Below, piece after piece: positions 43,708 to 57,300 of a stretch of DNA of 64,000 bases. Position numbers and translations under genes: made by a program. Source of the DNA: Membranipora membranacea. Its lineage: Eukaryota > Bryozoa > Gymnolaemata > Cheilostomatida > Membraniporidae. The notes beneath the pieces are model-generated. The model searched no databases. It was not told where the DNA came from and saw only the letters and a list, made by a program, of their open reading frames with translations. How positions within the stretch are numbered: the stretch's first letter is position 1; each line of letters starts with the position of its first letter. The DNA lies in the NCBI GenBank assembly GCA_914767715.1, contig OU612075.1, positions 10,168,001 to 10,232,000 on the forward strand. The letters run 5' to 3'.

Positions 43708-46700
43708 TCTATATCCATAAATATCCCTAGAATGAGCAGCGCAATATGAGAGGTTATCCATATTGAGCATTTCTTCATTATCACACTAAAAGTGTTGAGC
43801 AGGTCTTCTTGTTTGTCGAGGCAGTGTAAGTTTGAGCGGTTCTGGAGGAGCTCTCTGTGACTAGATGCTAGATTCTCACACTCTCAGCTATGTTTAGTAG
43901 TCTCCACCTTTCTCTCTAGATTATATCTGTATGATGGTCTTCTCTGCTCTGCTCCAGTTTTCCTGCCCTGCCAAACTTCCAGACCAGCTAAAAGTATATC
44001 TTCTCTTCTCAGCTCAGCTGGATTAGCCCCTTAGTCTTCTATTACCACAATACAGACCTGCCACAATCACTCTTCCATTACTTTCTTTGAGGATTAGAGT
44101 TAATCTTAATAAATGTATTTGTGCGCTATATCATTAACCGTCGCCATAAGAATGCAATAAACGAGTTAAGTGGCACAATCTATGGACGTGACTCATCTAA
44201 AATGTAATTTTGATCCTCTTTCAGAGTCTCCAGTTGGCATAAGTCTGCAGCCCATCTCGATTATACAGCAGCATTGAGATTTATATATAAGTTAGTAAAT
44301 GATACATGGTTGTGTGCCGAACCCAGAGAATGCCTACGTGCCAAAGAAACCTGCAGAGAGCAGGTCTGGTAAACTGTCTTGACGACTTGCTGTGTTACAC
44401 AGAATTTTCTATTGAAGAGATACCCCCATCTTGGCCCCAGCGGGAGGCGGGCTCCCTGGGATTATTCTGAAAATGATGAATCAAAAACTTTGGTTTGGCA
44501 AAGGTTCTAGGTATTCAGTTCAGCAATTGGGCTAAGTGGTCAGATCATTCCAGGACATTGTATCCTTATCCGTAATCAGGGTAAAGATTAACAGTAGTTA
44601 TAGAGCTTCTCAGACTTTTACATTGCATATCAACCCTTTGAGAGATTTCATCTACTCTATAGCAAGAACAGAGGCGGTCATGTTCGTATGTTCGTAACCC
44701 ATTCCATAAGACCCTTGATTGGTATGGCAGGTCTGGAATCGGATGACGGAGAATCCAGCTAAGCTGATCCAGCAGATTATCTTGATTTATTATCACAATA
44801 ATAATAATATTCATCATCTCCCGTTGTGATATTGAAGACATCACCAAGAAGCGAGCTGCGAAGAAAGCATCCATCACTTTTGATACAAGTTTCGCTCATC
44901 TCTTTGGCTCGCAAAATTAGACAAGAGAAATTGGATAACTCAATCAGATTTGATTGATTTCTTCTTCAAATGAAACAAATGTTCACCAAAGAATATTTTT
45001 AATGAATGGCTTGACAAGTTTAGCCCGGAACTGACGGTCTTTTGATTGATGCAGCTGAAAATGAAAAAAACTCTGAATGAATGACTGCAAGTTGTTACCT
45101 TAAGATAACATTTCCCATTCTGTGCAACTGTCAAATTAACTAATATTGTCTGTTGTACCTAGGAAGCAGGTCAATGCCAACCGCATCATATTAACAACGC
45201 CTTTCTCTAACACTTCCGAAGTTTTGAAACTCATTCACAAAATCGAGTGTTACATCAAACTGCACGGCACGTTGAAAAAGGGCGAGGTGGATTTGTGGTG
45301 ACGTACTGTCATGACTGAAAGGCGCTGACCTTGACTAATCCGGTGTAATACTTTTATTTCACATCTGCTAATCTGATTAGTCTTTGATTGCAATCCTTTG
45401 ATGTCTGACATCGTGACGTAATCTTCAGCTTTTTGTCACCTTGCATATTATAAGAGACCCTACCCTCAGCTGCTTCTTTGATTACTTTGATTACTTTTAG
45501 AATTAACAGAAGTTTCCGTGAATGCTGAATAGCACAGGACGACCAAAAAACTCACAAAATGTCTAATATCATCAAGCGATAGTTTTCTTCATGTTCCCCA
45601 ATGTTGAGGCTTTGATCCTGGGGGCCATGCCATGTGCATAGCAGCAAGTATTCCAGACTGAGGGCAAGCCTGAAACAAGTGTATGGCTTCTGTTTTGATG
45701 ACGTTGTTTTTGAGCCAGCAATGTTGCATCCTGTTTAAACAGGAGTTTGTGATGAGGGAAGCCCTAAAATTAAGCCCATAGTGCTTTGATCTAGCATCAA
45801 CAACTACAGACTTTGAGCTCTTATGACGGCAAAGGGTCATTCACGTTACCTATAGATCACACAAATGGTCAGAATTTCAGTGTCAATGCGAGCAAACTTT
45901 GGAGTGTGGAGAGTATTGAGGTAAACAAAAGTTATGGTATATTGTGTTAAGTTAGGTGAGGCCTCAGGGGTGCAATTATGGCACCACTGACTGAGCCAAT
46001 GATGTAGGGAGACAAACCGATACCATAAACCAAGCATTCTACTGGAGAAGGAGTAACAGTTACAGTTACTGTTTCAGCCAAGTCTCAAGAACAGTCAAAG
46101 GTAGTCTGGAGTCTGGACCAAATATGAACCGACTTCAAGTCCAATGGTCAACAGGATGGAAAGGAAGGTTGACTAAATCAGGGTTCACGTTAGAAATTAG
46201 GATATTTTAGAGCTGTGGTTTTTGTGTGAATCAACTTATTCTCATCCAACCAGGCAGCCCCCACTTTGCTAATGCCTGCTCCAAGGAGTAGTTGAGGAAA
46301 CATAAATACAATGAGTCAATGCCATGTGATTTGGGAGACAATTGTAAGGAAATGAGTTTTAAATTACTACCTTCTTAAGGAATCATCCGTCCGCTGCCAC
46401 CATTCAGAGTTCATAGGGTGACTGTTTATTGGTTCATCGATCACGGCAGCCAAGGGTCCCGTCATCCCTAAGCTTATTGGCATCCTTTCATCAAAGGAAT
46501 TTCATTTTTTCCTAGTGACAATAATATAGCAAAATATAATTATTGTGGAACTAGTCTAAGTCCTCAAACGTTACTGGGAGGGGTTGATAACGGAATTCAC
46601 TGACAGCGACCTGGGGACCATTTGAGTACCTAAACTAACCAAAGTCAATGGAACAGTCTTAACATAACAGAGATGGCTGGTGGTATTTAGAATACAATTA

Positions 46701-47632
46701 ATCATCCAATTTTTTTTTAATGAGCTTAAACTGGTGTGAAAACTCCCACGATTTCCCAGCTTTCTGACCCCTATTATCAGCAATTATCGGTTTTACAAAC
46801 AATTTAAATATAAAGGGTTTAGTCGAGTAGAAACTGGTTGTTATTGAGGTTTTTGGAAAACAGTGCGGGCAAAAATTGTGATTTTGCGTAGATATAACGA
46901 AACCATGACTCAAAACTTGCCCAGCGTCATTAAGCCATGAAGATCAGCAATGCAGATAACATCTGGATGGCACATGCCACAGTGAAAGTGAAATGAGAAT
47001 TTCACGTTCTACCTCAAGTAAACGATTAGCTTTGTGACCCATGAAAATAATGGTACGCTTTTGGACAACTCAGATCTTTGAGATGATTGCATAGACTTAA
47101 TATACTCCATAGACTTGATATAAAAAGACTATACTAAGTCTATGGTTGATTGGCAGTTGGCACTCCTAAGCATGTGCTTGAGATGACTGCTATATATACA
47201 GGATGTAGTTGGATTTTCCCACGTCTTAACACCTCCGGTCCGGATTTACATCGCCTTAAGTAATCAAGTATAAAAATTAAGAAATTTGTTATTAATTTCA
47301 TAATGAATGATGGAAATATATAAGGTAACTAGGAGATCAAATACAGACTGTATGTACGTATGTCTACCCGAGTCGTACAAGAGAATGAAAGGGATGCCAA
47401 CCGATGGTCAACCACTAAGTCAGATTAGGTTGGGTGGGGTCCAAATCCCTTTTTGCATCATGTCGGAAGTTAAAGTCCATAACCAAACCATCAGGGTGTG
47501 CAACTGTGCATATCTTTCCTACAGAAGTACATATATTTCAAAAAATTGATTTTAATCAGACAGTGTCATGTCTTGGTTGGTACGATGGTCCATTAGGATT
47601 TAGCCTCCTGGTTTGTCTCTGTTTACTCTTAA

Positions 47633-47999
47633 AGGGCAACCAGGGTTTCAAACAACTTCTCATTGATTAATAGCAGATCGCACCTTCTGCATAGGGAAAA
47701 AGACAAAATCCAATTCGGATGATTATTTATCCAGAATTCTTGTGAAACATTTCATCCATCAGGTACTCAAACTCAACAAAAATCGAATACCACAGAGCAG
47801 TTTCCTGTTCCTGTGATTATTTAGCCTGTGCTCTATCATCATTACAGCAGTGTCTTGGAACCTCCCCTAAACTGAAGTGTTTACCAGCTTAGAGTCAGCA
47901 ACTACTTGGAGTTTTGCATCGCGTAATGCACAAAGCTGATGCTGCCTAGCACATTATTTACTACCCATTTACGCATTGCTGTGAAACCTTGGTTGCCCT
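47633..47999. mobile_element. MITE family C, copy 2, TTAA-flanked
   Basis: Inverted relative to the copy at 4933 and of similar length (367 bp). Starts AGGGCAACCAGGGTTTC, ends GAAACCTTGGTTGCCCT, with TTAA at 47629-47632 and 48000-48003. Internal words such as CAATTCGGATGATTAT and TCCTGTTCCTGTGATTAT match the other copy's complement. Confidence 0.82.
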
Positions 48000-48873
48000 T
48001 TAACTATGAGGAGGGAAAAGTTTCTCTAAATCCTCCAAAATCGGACACATTATCTCTAGACAACGTAATTAAATGGGGTTGACAACGCCCATAAAGTTTT
48101 TGAGATGGAATTTATAAGATTTACATAAACATTTCACAGATTGTAAGTTTATAGAGTTATAGGTTAATAATCATTCAAACAACAGGGGTTGTAGACTCAG
48201 TTTATCAACACACAGGGGTGGCGTCATGCTGCTGAGACCTGTCACGAGGAGGTGGTACTAAACAAGGCCTCAAAACAGCGTTTGACTCATGGTTGTTAGC
48301 TAAAGACCTGGTTGTTGTTGCATGCACACTACCCTATTTATATAATTTCATCTCCTAAGTCCAGTTTGTGGGCAGATAGTATTGACAGGTTAAATGTGGG
48401 TTAATCCACCCTGTATTATACTTGCTGCATGATGTTACGGGCGCAGATGAAGAGATGTGGGAAAATAATTTCCGCAACATAAATTTCTTTGAAACCAATG
48501 AGCTCCTGCCCTGGACATAATTACTCGGAATGATTGGCACACGCTAGAGAATAACACTTAGTGATATAAAGGCTAGAAAACCATTAAAATTAAATTTAGA
48601 GCTCTATAATTGAGAGCCAGCTCTCGAACCTGAAGGACTGGCTACGACTACGTAAATATGAAAATTATGTGGGTGATCACCAAAATTATGATAACATTTT
48701 TGGCGCCAGATTGCAATTGATCATAAAGATTTCAGACAAGGCTGTTTCAGCCTTTCTGCTAAATCAGCATTTTTGTTGACACTCTTCTTTGGCATCTAAT
48801 GTCATTGGCAACTATATTAACTATATCATTGGTAACTGTATCAACTTCATCATTGACCCCTAAATCAACTATA

Positions 48874-49260
48874 TCATTGACCAAAAATTATTTTTACACA
48901 GAATTGGCAATTATGTGAATGATTATGCTCAATTGACCAATCTACCGTTTCAAAGTTGATATTGGTACTGCTTTGTTCTGATAATGTTGCAAAGCAGAGA
49001 TTCGGGTTGACCACATTATTTCGAGGGCGTTGAGTCACATATTGTAAAACGCAAAAACCAAAGTCATAAAATCTGTCACCGATACCAGGGACTAAATCTC
49101 CTTGCCAGTACCCACCCAATGTCAAAATGTTGTTGGTTGAATAAGAAACTCTGAAGAGTAAGGTAAGGTAAGAGAATAAAACAGAAACAGGTAAGATATC
49201 ACCCCACGGTTTCCGCCTGGTGACTCGCAACCAGATCTGGCTGAGGTAAAAAATATTCAC
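48874..49260 (-). other. Unassigned open frame, 128 codons
   Basis: The longest open frame between the two large genes. It begins with a hydrophobic stretch (FYLSQIWL, SVLFSYLTLLF) and continues with LGGYWQGDLVPGIGDRFYDFG. I recognise no domain. It has no obvious splice partner and may be chance or a fossil transposon piece, so I do not call it a gene. Confidence 0.15.
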
Positions 49261-50914
49261 CTATCAATGAGTCAGTTGGAAGGTATTTATTGAACAATGC
49301 GCATTATAATGAGTAATGTCCAGAGAAACACCTGGAACAATGAGAAGGTCTGTTTTCTTCTAAAGCCAAACTGCTTGCACATAATATTGCTAAATCATTC
49401 TTAAACTGGAATACTGGAAAGATAAACCTAGGGGAGCTTAAACTAGCTAGGGTTTACCTAGTGCGGGAGAGGGGGGATGACGAATGATGCTAGAATCAAT
49501 TTTTGCTAGCGAAGGTTGGAGCTAATTTATGATTTAGAGAAGAAAATGTTTGTATAGATTAACTTGCCCTTCCCCATTCAAAGGTGACGTATTGTAGGGT
49601 CCTACTCGGAAAATAGCAGATTTCCCTCCGTGTAAAAATGGTATGACGCGATGTATTTTGACAGTCACATGAAGTAGAATCTACATTCAATTCCATTCAT
49701 AAACCACACATACAAATGCCTCGAGTTTGAGGAGTTGCCCTATCATATTCATTTCCCAAATATATACACAACAAAAGATGGATAGGCTATATAGTTACTA
49801 CATATATTTCTGAGTTATAGAAAAATGTGTCATCCACAGAGTCTATCATGGCGGCGAGAACAAGGAAATCTTTGTACATAAACGGCAGAATCCTAACTGT
49901 CCATTGTTCCGCTGTCGCCAGTACCCATGTTCCCTTTGTACAAGTGAAGAAAAAGGGGCATACGTGATAAGTCCGCCGTGGTTTGTTAGACCCATGTCAA
50001 GGGTTGGATCCCACAAGTTTCACAAACGATTATTAAAGTGTGGCAACATATCAACACAGGATTAACCAGAATTAGCAATAATTAAAAAGTTGAATAACAA
50101 AGAAAAAAAAGGAATTTTACACAAAGAGGATTTTTTACAGTTTATAGGATTAGGTGGTGTGTCTACCAGGCTTGTAATCTGACCAAGGGCGTGCAACCCA
50201 CCACAAGATATAAGCGCTAACTAGTTCCGAGGGTCTCATATGCAATAGCTTAGCCTGTATTGGCAAGCTTTGTTGTTGGAGGGGGGGTGGCCCCCCTAGC
50301 GACCTAGCTTGTCAGGCTAGCAATAGCCCGGAGTATTGGCAGAGAGCCCAAACTGTCTCACACTTTTATTATCTGGTTAATTTGGTTGCAAATTTGGCGC
50401 ACACCAGTATTAATTTTGTAAACACAACATTGTAATACCTCTGTTGTTTTATCAATACTTTTAAGTTGATTTCGCAACAAAGTAAGGAAGTGGTCCGAAT
50501 TATCCTAAGCCAAGGAGTATTACAATTTTTTCAGCATATCAACTATAGTAACTACCGGAGAATCAATCAAAGTAACTATGTCTATGTCTAGTAATGTTGA
50601 TTAAGTTCTGGACTTACAACTTAGACAATTTAACTCGAAAGAATCCTTGTTCAAAGGTTTAATCCACCGCCGTATTAGTTTTTGACCTTGGTACACACCC
50701 CTCTCAAAGTGATTACTTTAATGAGCAATGTCTGATTTTTTACAATATGCCATAAAATTGAATAAATTTGGCAATGACCTCCAACTTTCTCGGAAAAAGG
50801 AAGATATTAAATTAATTCTTGTAAAGTTTTCGCTGAGCTGTCATCTTTTCAACCTATGGTTTTGATAGTTATCCCTGGTTTTCAGCATGATACTTAGATT
50901 TTTATGCCAGATTC

Positions 50915-51262
50915 ATGGAAGGTGTTAGCTACCACACGCTTCAGAACACAAGTTTTAGGTATATTCAGAGACCATTAGGACAGCTAGGAAATGTCATTTC
51001 CTATAATATATCGGGATTACCTTTTTGGTTGTGCTCAACCGCCTTAAATAACCATGACCATGTGGACCTTACCGGTTTTGTAATGCTTATGGGTAGCACT
51101 GTTGATAATACCGCAACATTATTGAGTCAACATACTCCCTCCAATCAATTTAATGCCTCCACTTCTGGAAAGGAAGTAGAAACCAATAAAACACACCCAC
51201 ATGTGCCTGGAGTTGAAATTAAGTTGAATGTACAGGCTAAATATGAGGAAACACATTTTTAG
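50915..51262 (+). other. Unassigned open frame, 115 codons
   Basis: Starts MEGVSYHTLQNTSFRY and ends VQAKYEETHF. Amino-acid composition is ordinary rather than low-complexity, but there is no motif, signal peptide or matching neighbour exon. Recorded so that it can be compared with transcripts; chance is the default reading. Confidence 0.15.
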
Positions 51263-52344
51263 GCAATGACGAGACAACTCTCAATTACATTTGCCAATTG
51301 ATTTTTTTACAGGCATCGCAGGAAATCATAGTGAATATTGACAAAATACTAGCAATCATATTGATCCTGTTTAAATCATCAACATCAAATATTCAAATCA
51401 GATGATAAGATTTATATTTCTCAAGTCACTGTACACCAAGAGCGGCGGTGCAAACTCCTTGCTTTATGGAAATAAGTTAAGAAAGTGACGACTGAACGAC
51501 TGGCATTCAAGACTTTGAACTCATAAAGGATGAGCAGAAAACGTAGTCCTAAGTCTTCTCCTAACACTGCAGGTAAAGATTAATATCATAATACGTATCT
51601 ACCGTAGGATGATTGGCATACCAGAGGGCTTATCCTTCATGCACAACAACATGAAGTTATTCGAGCCGTATAATTATTTGTTATGCGCACGGCTCGTGAG
51701 AGAAGTTCAGTGGAGATTTTAAGAGCTTTCTGCGGGAGCATATGTAACTTTGTGATCCCGTCTGATGAATGGAGGATCGAATGATCAGTGTACACAGAGC
51801 CCTCAAGACACGATAAGATGTTAGTTCCTTGGCTGGATTCGGTAATTATATTATTAGATGTGCAGCTAATATGATAATCTTGACCCATTAAGGTATTTAA
51901 TCACCATTAATCCCAAGGTTCATCCTGCTAAGTTAATTGTAGAGCCTCAAAACACTAATTAGTTTTGATAACAAACATAACAGCGTCTTAGAGTAATTAC
52001 AATGTTTTGCAACAAGTATTACTAAGTTAAATTAATAGATTGATAATAGTGATCTAAGACAGACAACTACTACCGATTATAAATATGAATGGACTCTGAT
52101 CTAGGTGTCATGATTATTATATGTTATGATAATATGCAGTTGCCCCTGACCAAAACATATAACATTTCAATATTTCTCAGATTTAGGACACCTGTCTGTG
52201 TTTGACTTTGTAAATATGGACTGGGTATACTTCACAGAGCTGTAGTTTAGGTAAAGATGGTAGGGGAGGGTGTGAAGTAACAATACGTTTGGTATTGTTA
52301 GCTCATCCCGAGTCCCCAGCCCTCAGCCTCCAAAGCGTTTTAAT

Positions 52345-52475
52345 GATGTAAATAGCAAATGGAAGTCTTAAATGAGCTGATCCTGACATGGAAAATTCAA
52401 TTACGGCATTTTTAGGCCAATCTATTCAGCATTCTAGGGGAGGCAGAGCGTCCCCGCCTCCCCTAGAACAACGGG
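52345..52475. repeat. Dispersed repeat family F, copy 2
   Basis: Partner of 28595-28725, with AATAGCAAATGGAAGTC, TCTATTCAGCATTCTAGGGG and GGCAGAGCGTCCCCGCCTCC. Same orientation. Confidence 0.65.
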
Positions 52476-53139
52476 CCTGCTTCATACTACAAGGACAGGT
52501 GTTACTGAATTGAATACAATCGTAGCAAGGAGACGATGATATAGGAATGTGCTCAGATCAGTTGTTTGGTTGGGTCGGTGAGGGGGGGGTTGGTGGTCAG
52601 AGTTGGCCACATGATAGGATGAGGTTTTGTGGTCCAGACCTGCTATCAAGCATTGACCATAATGTACTTTATACATATCCCAATTTAGGGAGGTGTAACA
52701 TCTAATTGGTCTACTATACTAATTCAGTTTTCGTTTTGTTGGTTGTGAGGAACCACAGTAATGTCAAAGAGCTAAGAACAACTTATTTCTCTATTGTTCA
52801 TCAAACTGCCACCCATAATTCTTTTCACCAGATATAGCTCTGCAAGTTCCCAATTACGCAACAGATAATTGTTGGTCATTTTAGTTATACCAAAAAAAAT
52901 GAAACAACTATATAATATGATTATATATATATTTTATTTATTGGCTGCCTGCTGACGGACAAAGGTCGGTTCTTTGCTTCTTTACGGATATGATGAGTAG
53001 TAAAACAAATAAACTTGATATTGTTAAATACTTTATAGAATGATCAATCTGACAGAATGCCAATATTAATAAGATATCTTACGCTGCTGTTATTTAGCCA
53101 ATGGTTCTTAATTATCAGTCAGCTGTTTAGGTCATCCTT

Positions 53140-53228
53140 AAGCCTGGTTCACAACTGCAGCACAATTGCGACATCTTGCGTTTGCAGAGACTCTTGAGAC
53201 TGTCTTCTGCAATTGTGAACCGGGCTTC
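53140..53228. repeat. Short hairpin element
   Basis: AAGCCTGGTTCACAACTGCAG at the left edge (first 20 or so bases) pairs imperfectly with TGCAATTGTGAACCGGGCTT at the right, enclosing about 45 bp. It looks like a tiny MITE. Confidence 0.6.
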
Positions 53229-53710
53229 AATAACCTTCAGATTCAAGCCCCATATCCCAGCTGATGGATAAGCTGCCAGTATATTTTTGTTGTGTTATTT
53301 ATTATATGTTAAACCAACAAACGCTGCCTTAACGTTGTGTCACGGAAAGTCAGGCTATATGATGCACCGGAATATTCTTTTATGTAAACAAGGTTAGCAC
53401 AGATAACAACAGGCACCTCTTTTTTATAATCGTTGTTTGCACAACGCATATTTATTTGCTCCATGCATCAAGTGACACAGGAAGCGATTTTTGTGGGAGT
53501 TTTTGGTCGGAAGTGATTTGGATAGACAAAGTGGGCAGTAGATAATGTATCAGCCAGTGAATGATAGAGCTATTCAATGGAGATCGAATCTAAAGGCTCT
53601 TGTAGCTCAGAGGTAACAAAACTCCCCTCCCCCACCGCAAACTATCTTTTTATCAATAGCAAACTTTTTTTAAATTTTAAAAGCTTCAGCCGATAAATCT
53701 TACTAGCTAT

Positions 53711-53895
53711 GTGACGGGACTGTATTGCAATCTTACAGGACCATAATGCAATGTGACAGGACCATATTGCAATGTGACGGGGGCGTATTGCAATATGACG
53801 GGACCGCATAGCAATGTGTTGGGCGCCGTATTGCGAATCAGCGGGACCATATTGAAATGTGATAGGACCGTATTGCAATGTGACAGGACTGTAAT
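53711..53895. repeat. About 20-bp tandem array
   Basis: Eight or nine degenerate units close to GGACCATATTGCAATGTGAC. A 93-codon minus-strand frame across it has repeats like QYGP and is not supported as a protein. Confidence 0.85.
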
Positions 53896-54352
53896 TGGCT
53901 GTCAACAGTGAGCTGCCTTTCATTCACCTGCCTGATCTCAGCCGGCTAGGTGTCATTCTTTAATTTCTTTTTCATTGGGAATCGATGTGTTGAGGTAATT
54001 AGCACTTTCAAGCTGACACCAGGTCATACTGCTGTCACATACATTAATTGTAGAATTATCACATCTCTGTTAGCACAGGTAGTTACCAAACGATCAAGCA
54101 TCAATATCTTTCTGGCCTGGCCATGTTACGATCATATTGTTTTATTTGAGCGAGTCAATGACTTGCGGAAAGTTGTTGTGACAGACTTATAAATTTACCA
54201 TTTACTGGGCCACGAGTTCAGTGGTGTCTGCGCTGCTGGTTGTAGCGATCTTTAAATACTGAACTTGATTTGTTTGATAATCAGAATGATCTCCACACTT
54301 ACACTCAGACAGTCGGCATCGCTTCCGTCAGCACTCTCGACTTATCTTAGTA

Positions 54353-57300
54353 ATGGCGTTTTCTACGCGTGCCGCAGTGAATGGTAGGAGGATGTCAACT
54401 TCATCATTCCAGAGAGAATTCCCTCACTGGAACGAGATCATATCAGCAGTGTGAGTTGTCATATAAGGCTAAGCATTGCATTGCGAGAATTTTAAAATTC
54501 ACTCGTTTGTCACGTCTTGTGTAAGGAACAAGGTAAAGGTATCACTTATTGTCATATAAGTATGAGTGCTCAGACAGCTGCAATGCCACTAACTCTAATT
54601 GCAGCTGTCTTAGAACATAGTCTATTGTCATGTTTTCTAAGCATTGTAATTTTTTAGCGAGGGGCTTTGTATGGTGTTGGTAGCTGGATCTAGCTCTGCC
54701 TTTGAAAGTATTGTTTTCTCGTCAAAGGACTTTGGTCTTAGGCAGAACATCAGCGCCTTATTACTTTACCATATATGACTATTTATTTGAAGGCTGGTTG
54801 ATTTCAACGAGATTGACAGGCTGCATACATCATTGAATGTTATATGTTTTATATGAATGCTGTTCCAAGCAGTCCACCAGATAAAGAGTGACTGGCGGGA
54901 CGATGGGGGAGCAACTCACAAATCATAGAATTAAGATTAAAGTTGATCTAGGACGGCCTGTTAGATCCCTCATAGTTCCTACAAGATGAATATCTGAGCT
55001 CCACAGTTCAGGCTGCCAACACTCATTATCATCAAATCATGAGCTTTATTAGACTATCATAAAGTTCAGTTATGATCAAACAGATTTATCTATGTTATAC
55101 AAGGATATTAGAAGGAGCTGTACCCATTATAAAACATAAATGGCTGTGCCTTAACCTCAATGTTGCAAGGTCCCAAAGGGTTTAACTATCAACATAACTT
55201 ATACATAATGCACAATGAAATTCGGATAAGCCATCAAACAGATAGGCTGCATGAGGAGGGCGATTCTGTTCTCTCTTATATAACACAGAGAAAAAAGAGA
55301 AGCTGTTCAGAGTGGAGATTTGAGGAGAAGTGTCAAAAATTATACTACCATGGATGAACATCACCATTATAAGCCTGTGTTTGTAAGTCTTATGATTCCA
55401 CTGCTTACAGTGGCTGTGGCTTTGCTATGGAATATGTATATGTGTTGGTATGTATCTGTATTTGTGTGTGGTTTCAAGCGTTTTTGATTTGCTGCCATTG
55501 GTAAAAAAAGACAATCTCTTGTATCCTTGGTCTGCTCTGATTACACTTTGATACGCTTCAATATGCATTCTCTTTCGGTAAACAAGTTATTTAAAATTGT
55601 AAAATTGCGTCGTTTTTGGTGAAATCTGTGATAAGGCAATTCCAACTTGATTGCACGGCCTCCATCATAGGTTTGCAAAGGTGGTTAATGTCGCCACAGG
55701 TTTACTATTTTTCATTTTATTTGCTTTTAAAAAATAGGCAATGAGTAATATAGTCATTTATAGGGTAAATCATGACAAGTGTGGAGGGATTATCAGCATT
55801 TTTTGTCTACAAGAGAGATGATGCAGACCAGTTAATTAACGTGGAATAGCCTAAATCCCCATATATCAGCCCATATGCAACCCAGTACATTTCTGGGATG
55901 GATTAGTATTACTAGTTGGCATAATATCGTAGTCCAATTAAGATTATCATTTTTTTTCATTCATTATTTGGATTATCATAACTGTATATTACAAGCTAAC
56001 ACTATTATTGGCAGTCCATCAGTTATAAGACTACATTTTTCCCAATTATCATGAATGATTAAAGTATATGTATGAGGAAAAGTTTTTTCCCCGATTCAAA
56101 CAGGCTTAAAATAGTTAAAATAATGGCTAGCTTAAATTCACTCATCCTTATTACTCTCTATTAACTCCCACCTTCTAAGCTAGTGAAAATTTGTCCTAGC
56201 TAACATTATGTGACCGCCAAACTGGGCTCTAGTCTAGATAATAGTTTCACCTCGAGAGTAATGTGATTCTAGGATTATTTTAAAAATAACAGGTGTTGAG
56301 CTTGTAGGGACTAATTGCATGGGTCAGATTAAGCGTACATGGACAGAAATGCCACACAGGTGCATATACATAGTACCGAGTGATTTGTTGTTATCGTCAG
56401 CATTGTTATTTACATAGCCTTGTACTGTTGTATATAATGTTTCATTGCAAACATAATCGACTTAAATCATAATAATTAATTATGTTTTCAACAGATGCCC
56501 CATTCTACAGAGCGTAATGTTTCCACCTTTCTAGGGTTAATGGGCATTTAACGGAAAAAACATCCCCCCTGAACCAATCGGTTTAGATTTTGTTATGATT
56601 TTGGATGTTGTTACACGCAGAACAAATTCTTATTTGCTGTACTTATAACTCTGGCAATTAATTTATAAGCTGCTAAGCACAGGTACAGGCTATTGCTAGC
56701 ACTTACTTGTTTCAGTTACTGTTTACATACTTCATTTTTGGGTGAGAGAGGATGAGATCTAGGCAGGAGAGTGGTATGTTTACTTTTGAATTTTGACTGT
56801 TCAGTGATAAAATCTGTTGGACATGGCTCGATTTTTAAAATGTATTACGTTTTCTTTGGTTAAAACCCATGTAGACTAACCTTGTCACGCGGCTGCTCTA
56901 TAAAAAAGTGGCTACATGTAGGCAGCTCCTCGAGGAATTAAAGTTCTCTTTTGGATGAAGCATACATAATTTTTGTAACTTTTATGTAGGGAACAGTGGG
57001 CAGTTGATTTATTTTATGATATGATTTCATGCAGACATTGAGTTTAAAATAAAATTGATATTAAATTTACAATGTTACAAGTAAATACAAATAGAAATAG
57101 GCCAGAATACACAATAACAACATCCTGAGGTTTATTCAAATCGTTTCATTACATAAGGATTAGAAAATCGTTGTGTGATCAAACCCTGTCACTTTTTGAT
57201 AAGACTGGTCTAGCGATATACAGTCATTGATTTTCGCAGCCATCGACGATGGGATATGTTTGTTTAAGGTGTCGAGATGCATCCTCGAGAATATTTATCA

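Larger units (their letters stand above)
40640..54352. other. Gene-poor interval; missing astacin exon 1
   Basis: The signal-peptide exon of the astacin gene must lie in or beyond this stretch on the minus strand and end in phase 0, but no ATG plus hydrophobic stretch plus donor stood out. Unassigned open frames at 42054-42383 (minus, 109 codons), 48874-49260 (minus, 128 codons) and 50915-51262 (plus, 115 codons) lack known motifs. The rest holds repeats listed separately. Confidence 0.5.

Noticed and set aside
44222-44330. Possible plus-strand exon after CTCTTTCAG
   Set aside because: An acceptor-like word is followed by a short frame with no donor or recognisable protein; it resembles neither neighbour gene.
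53642-53923. Minus-strand 93-codon repetitive frame
   Set aside because: Produced by a degenerate 20-bp tandem array; no start context, splice sites or homology.
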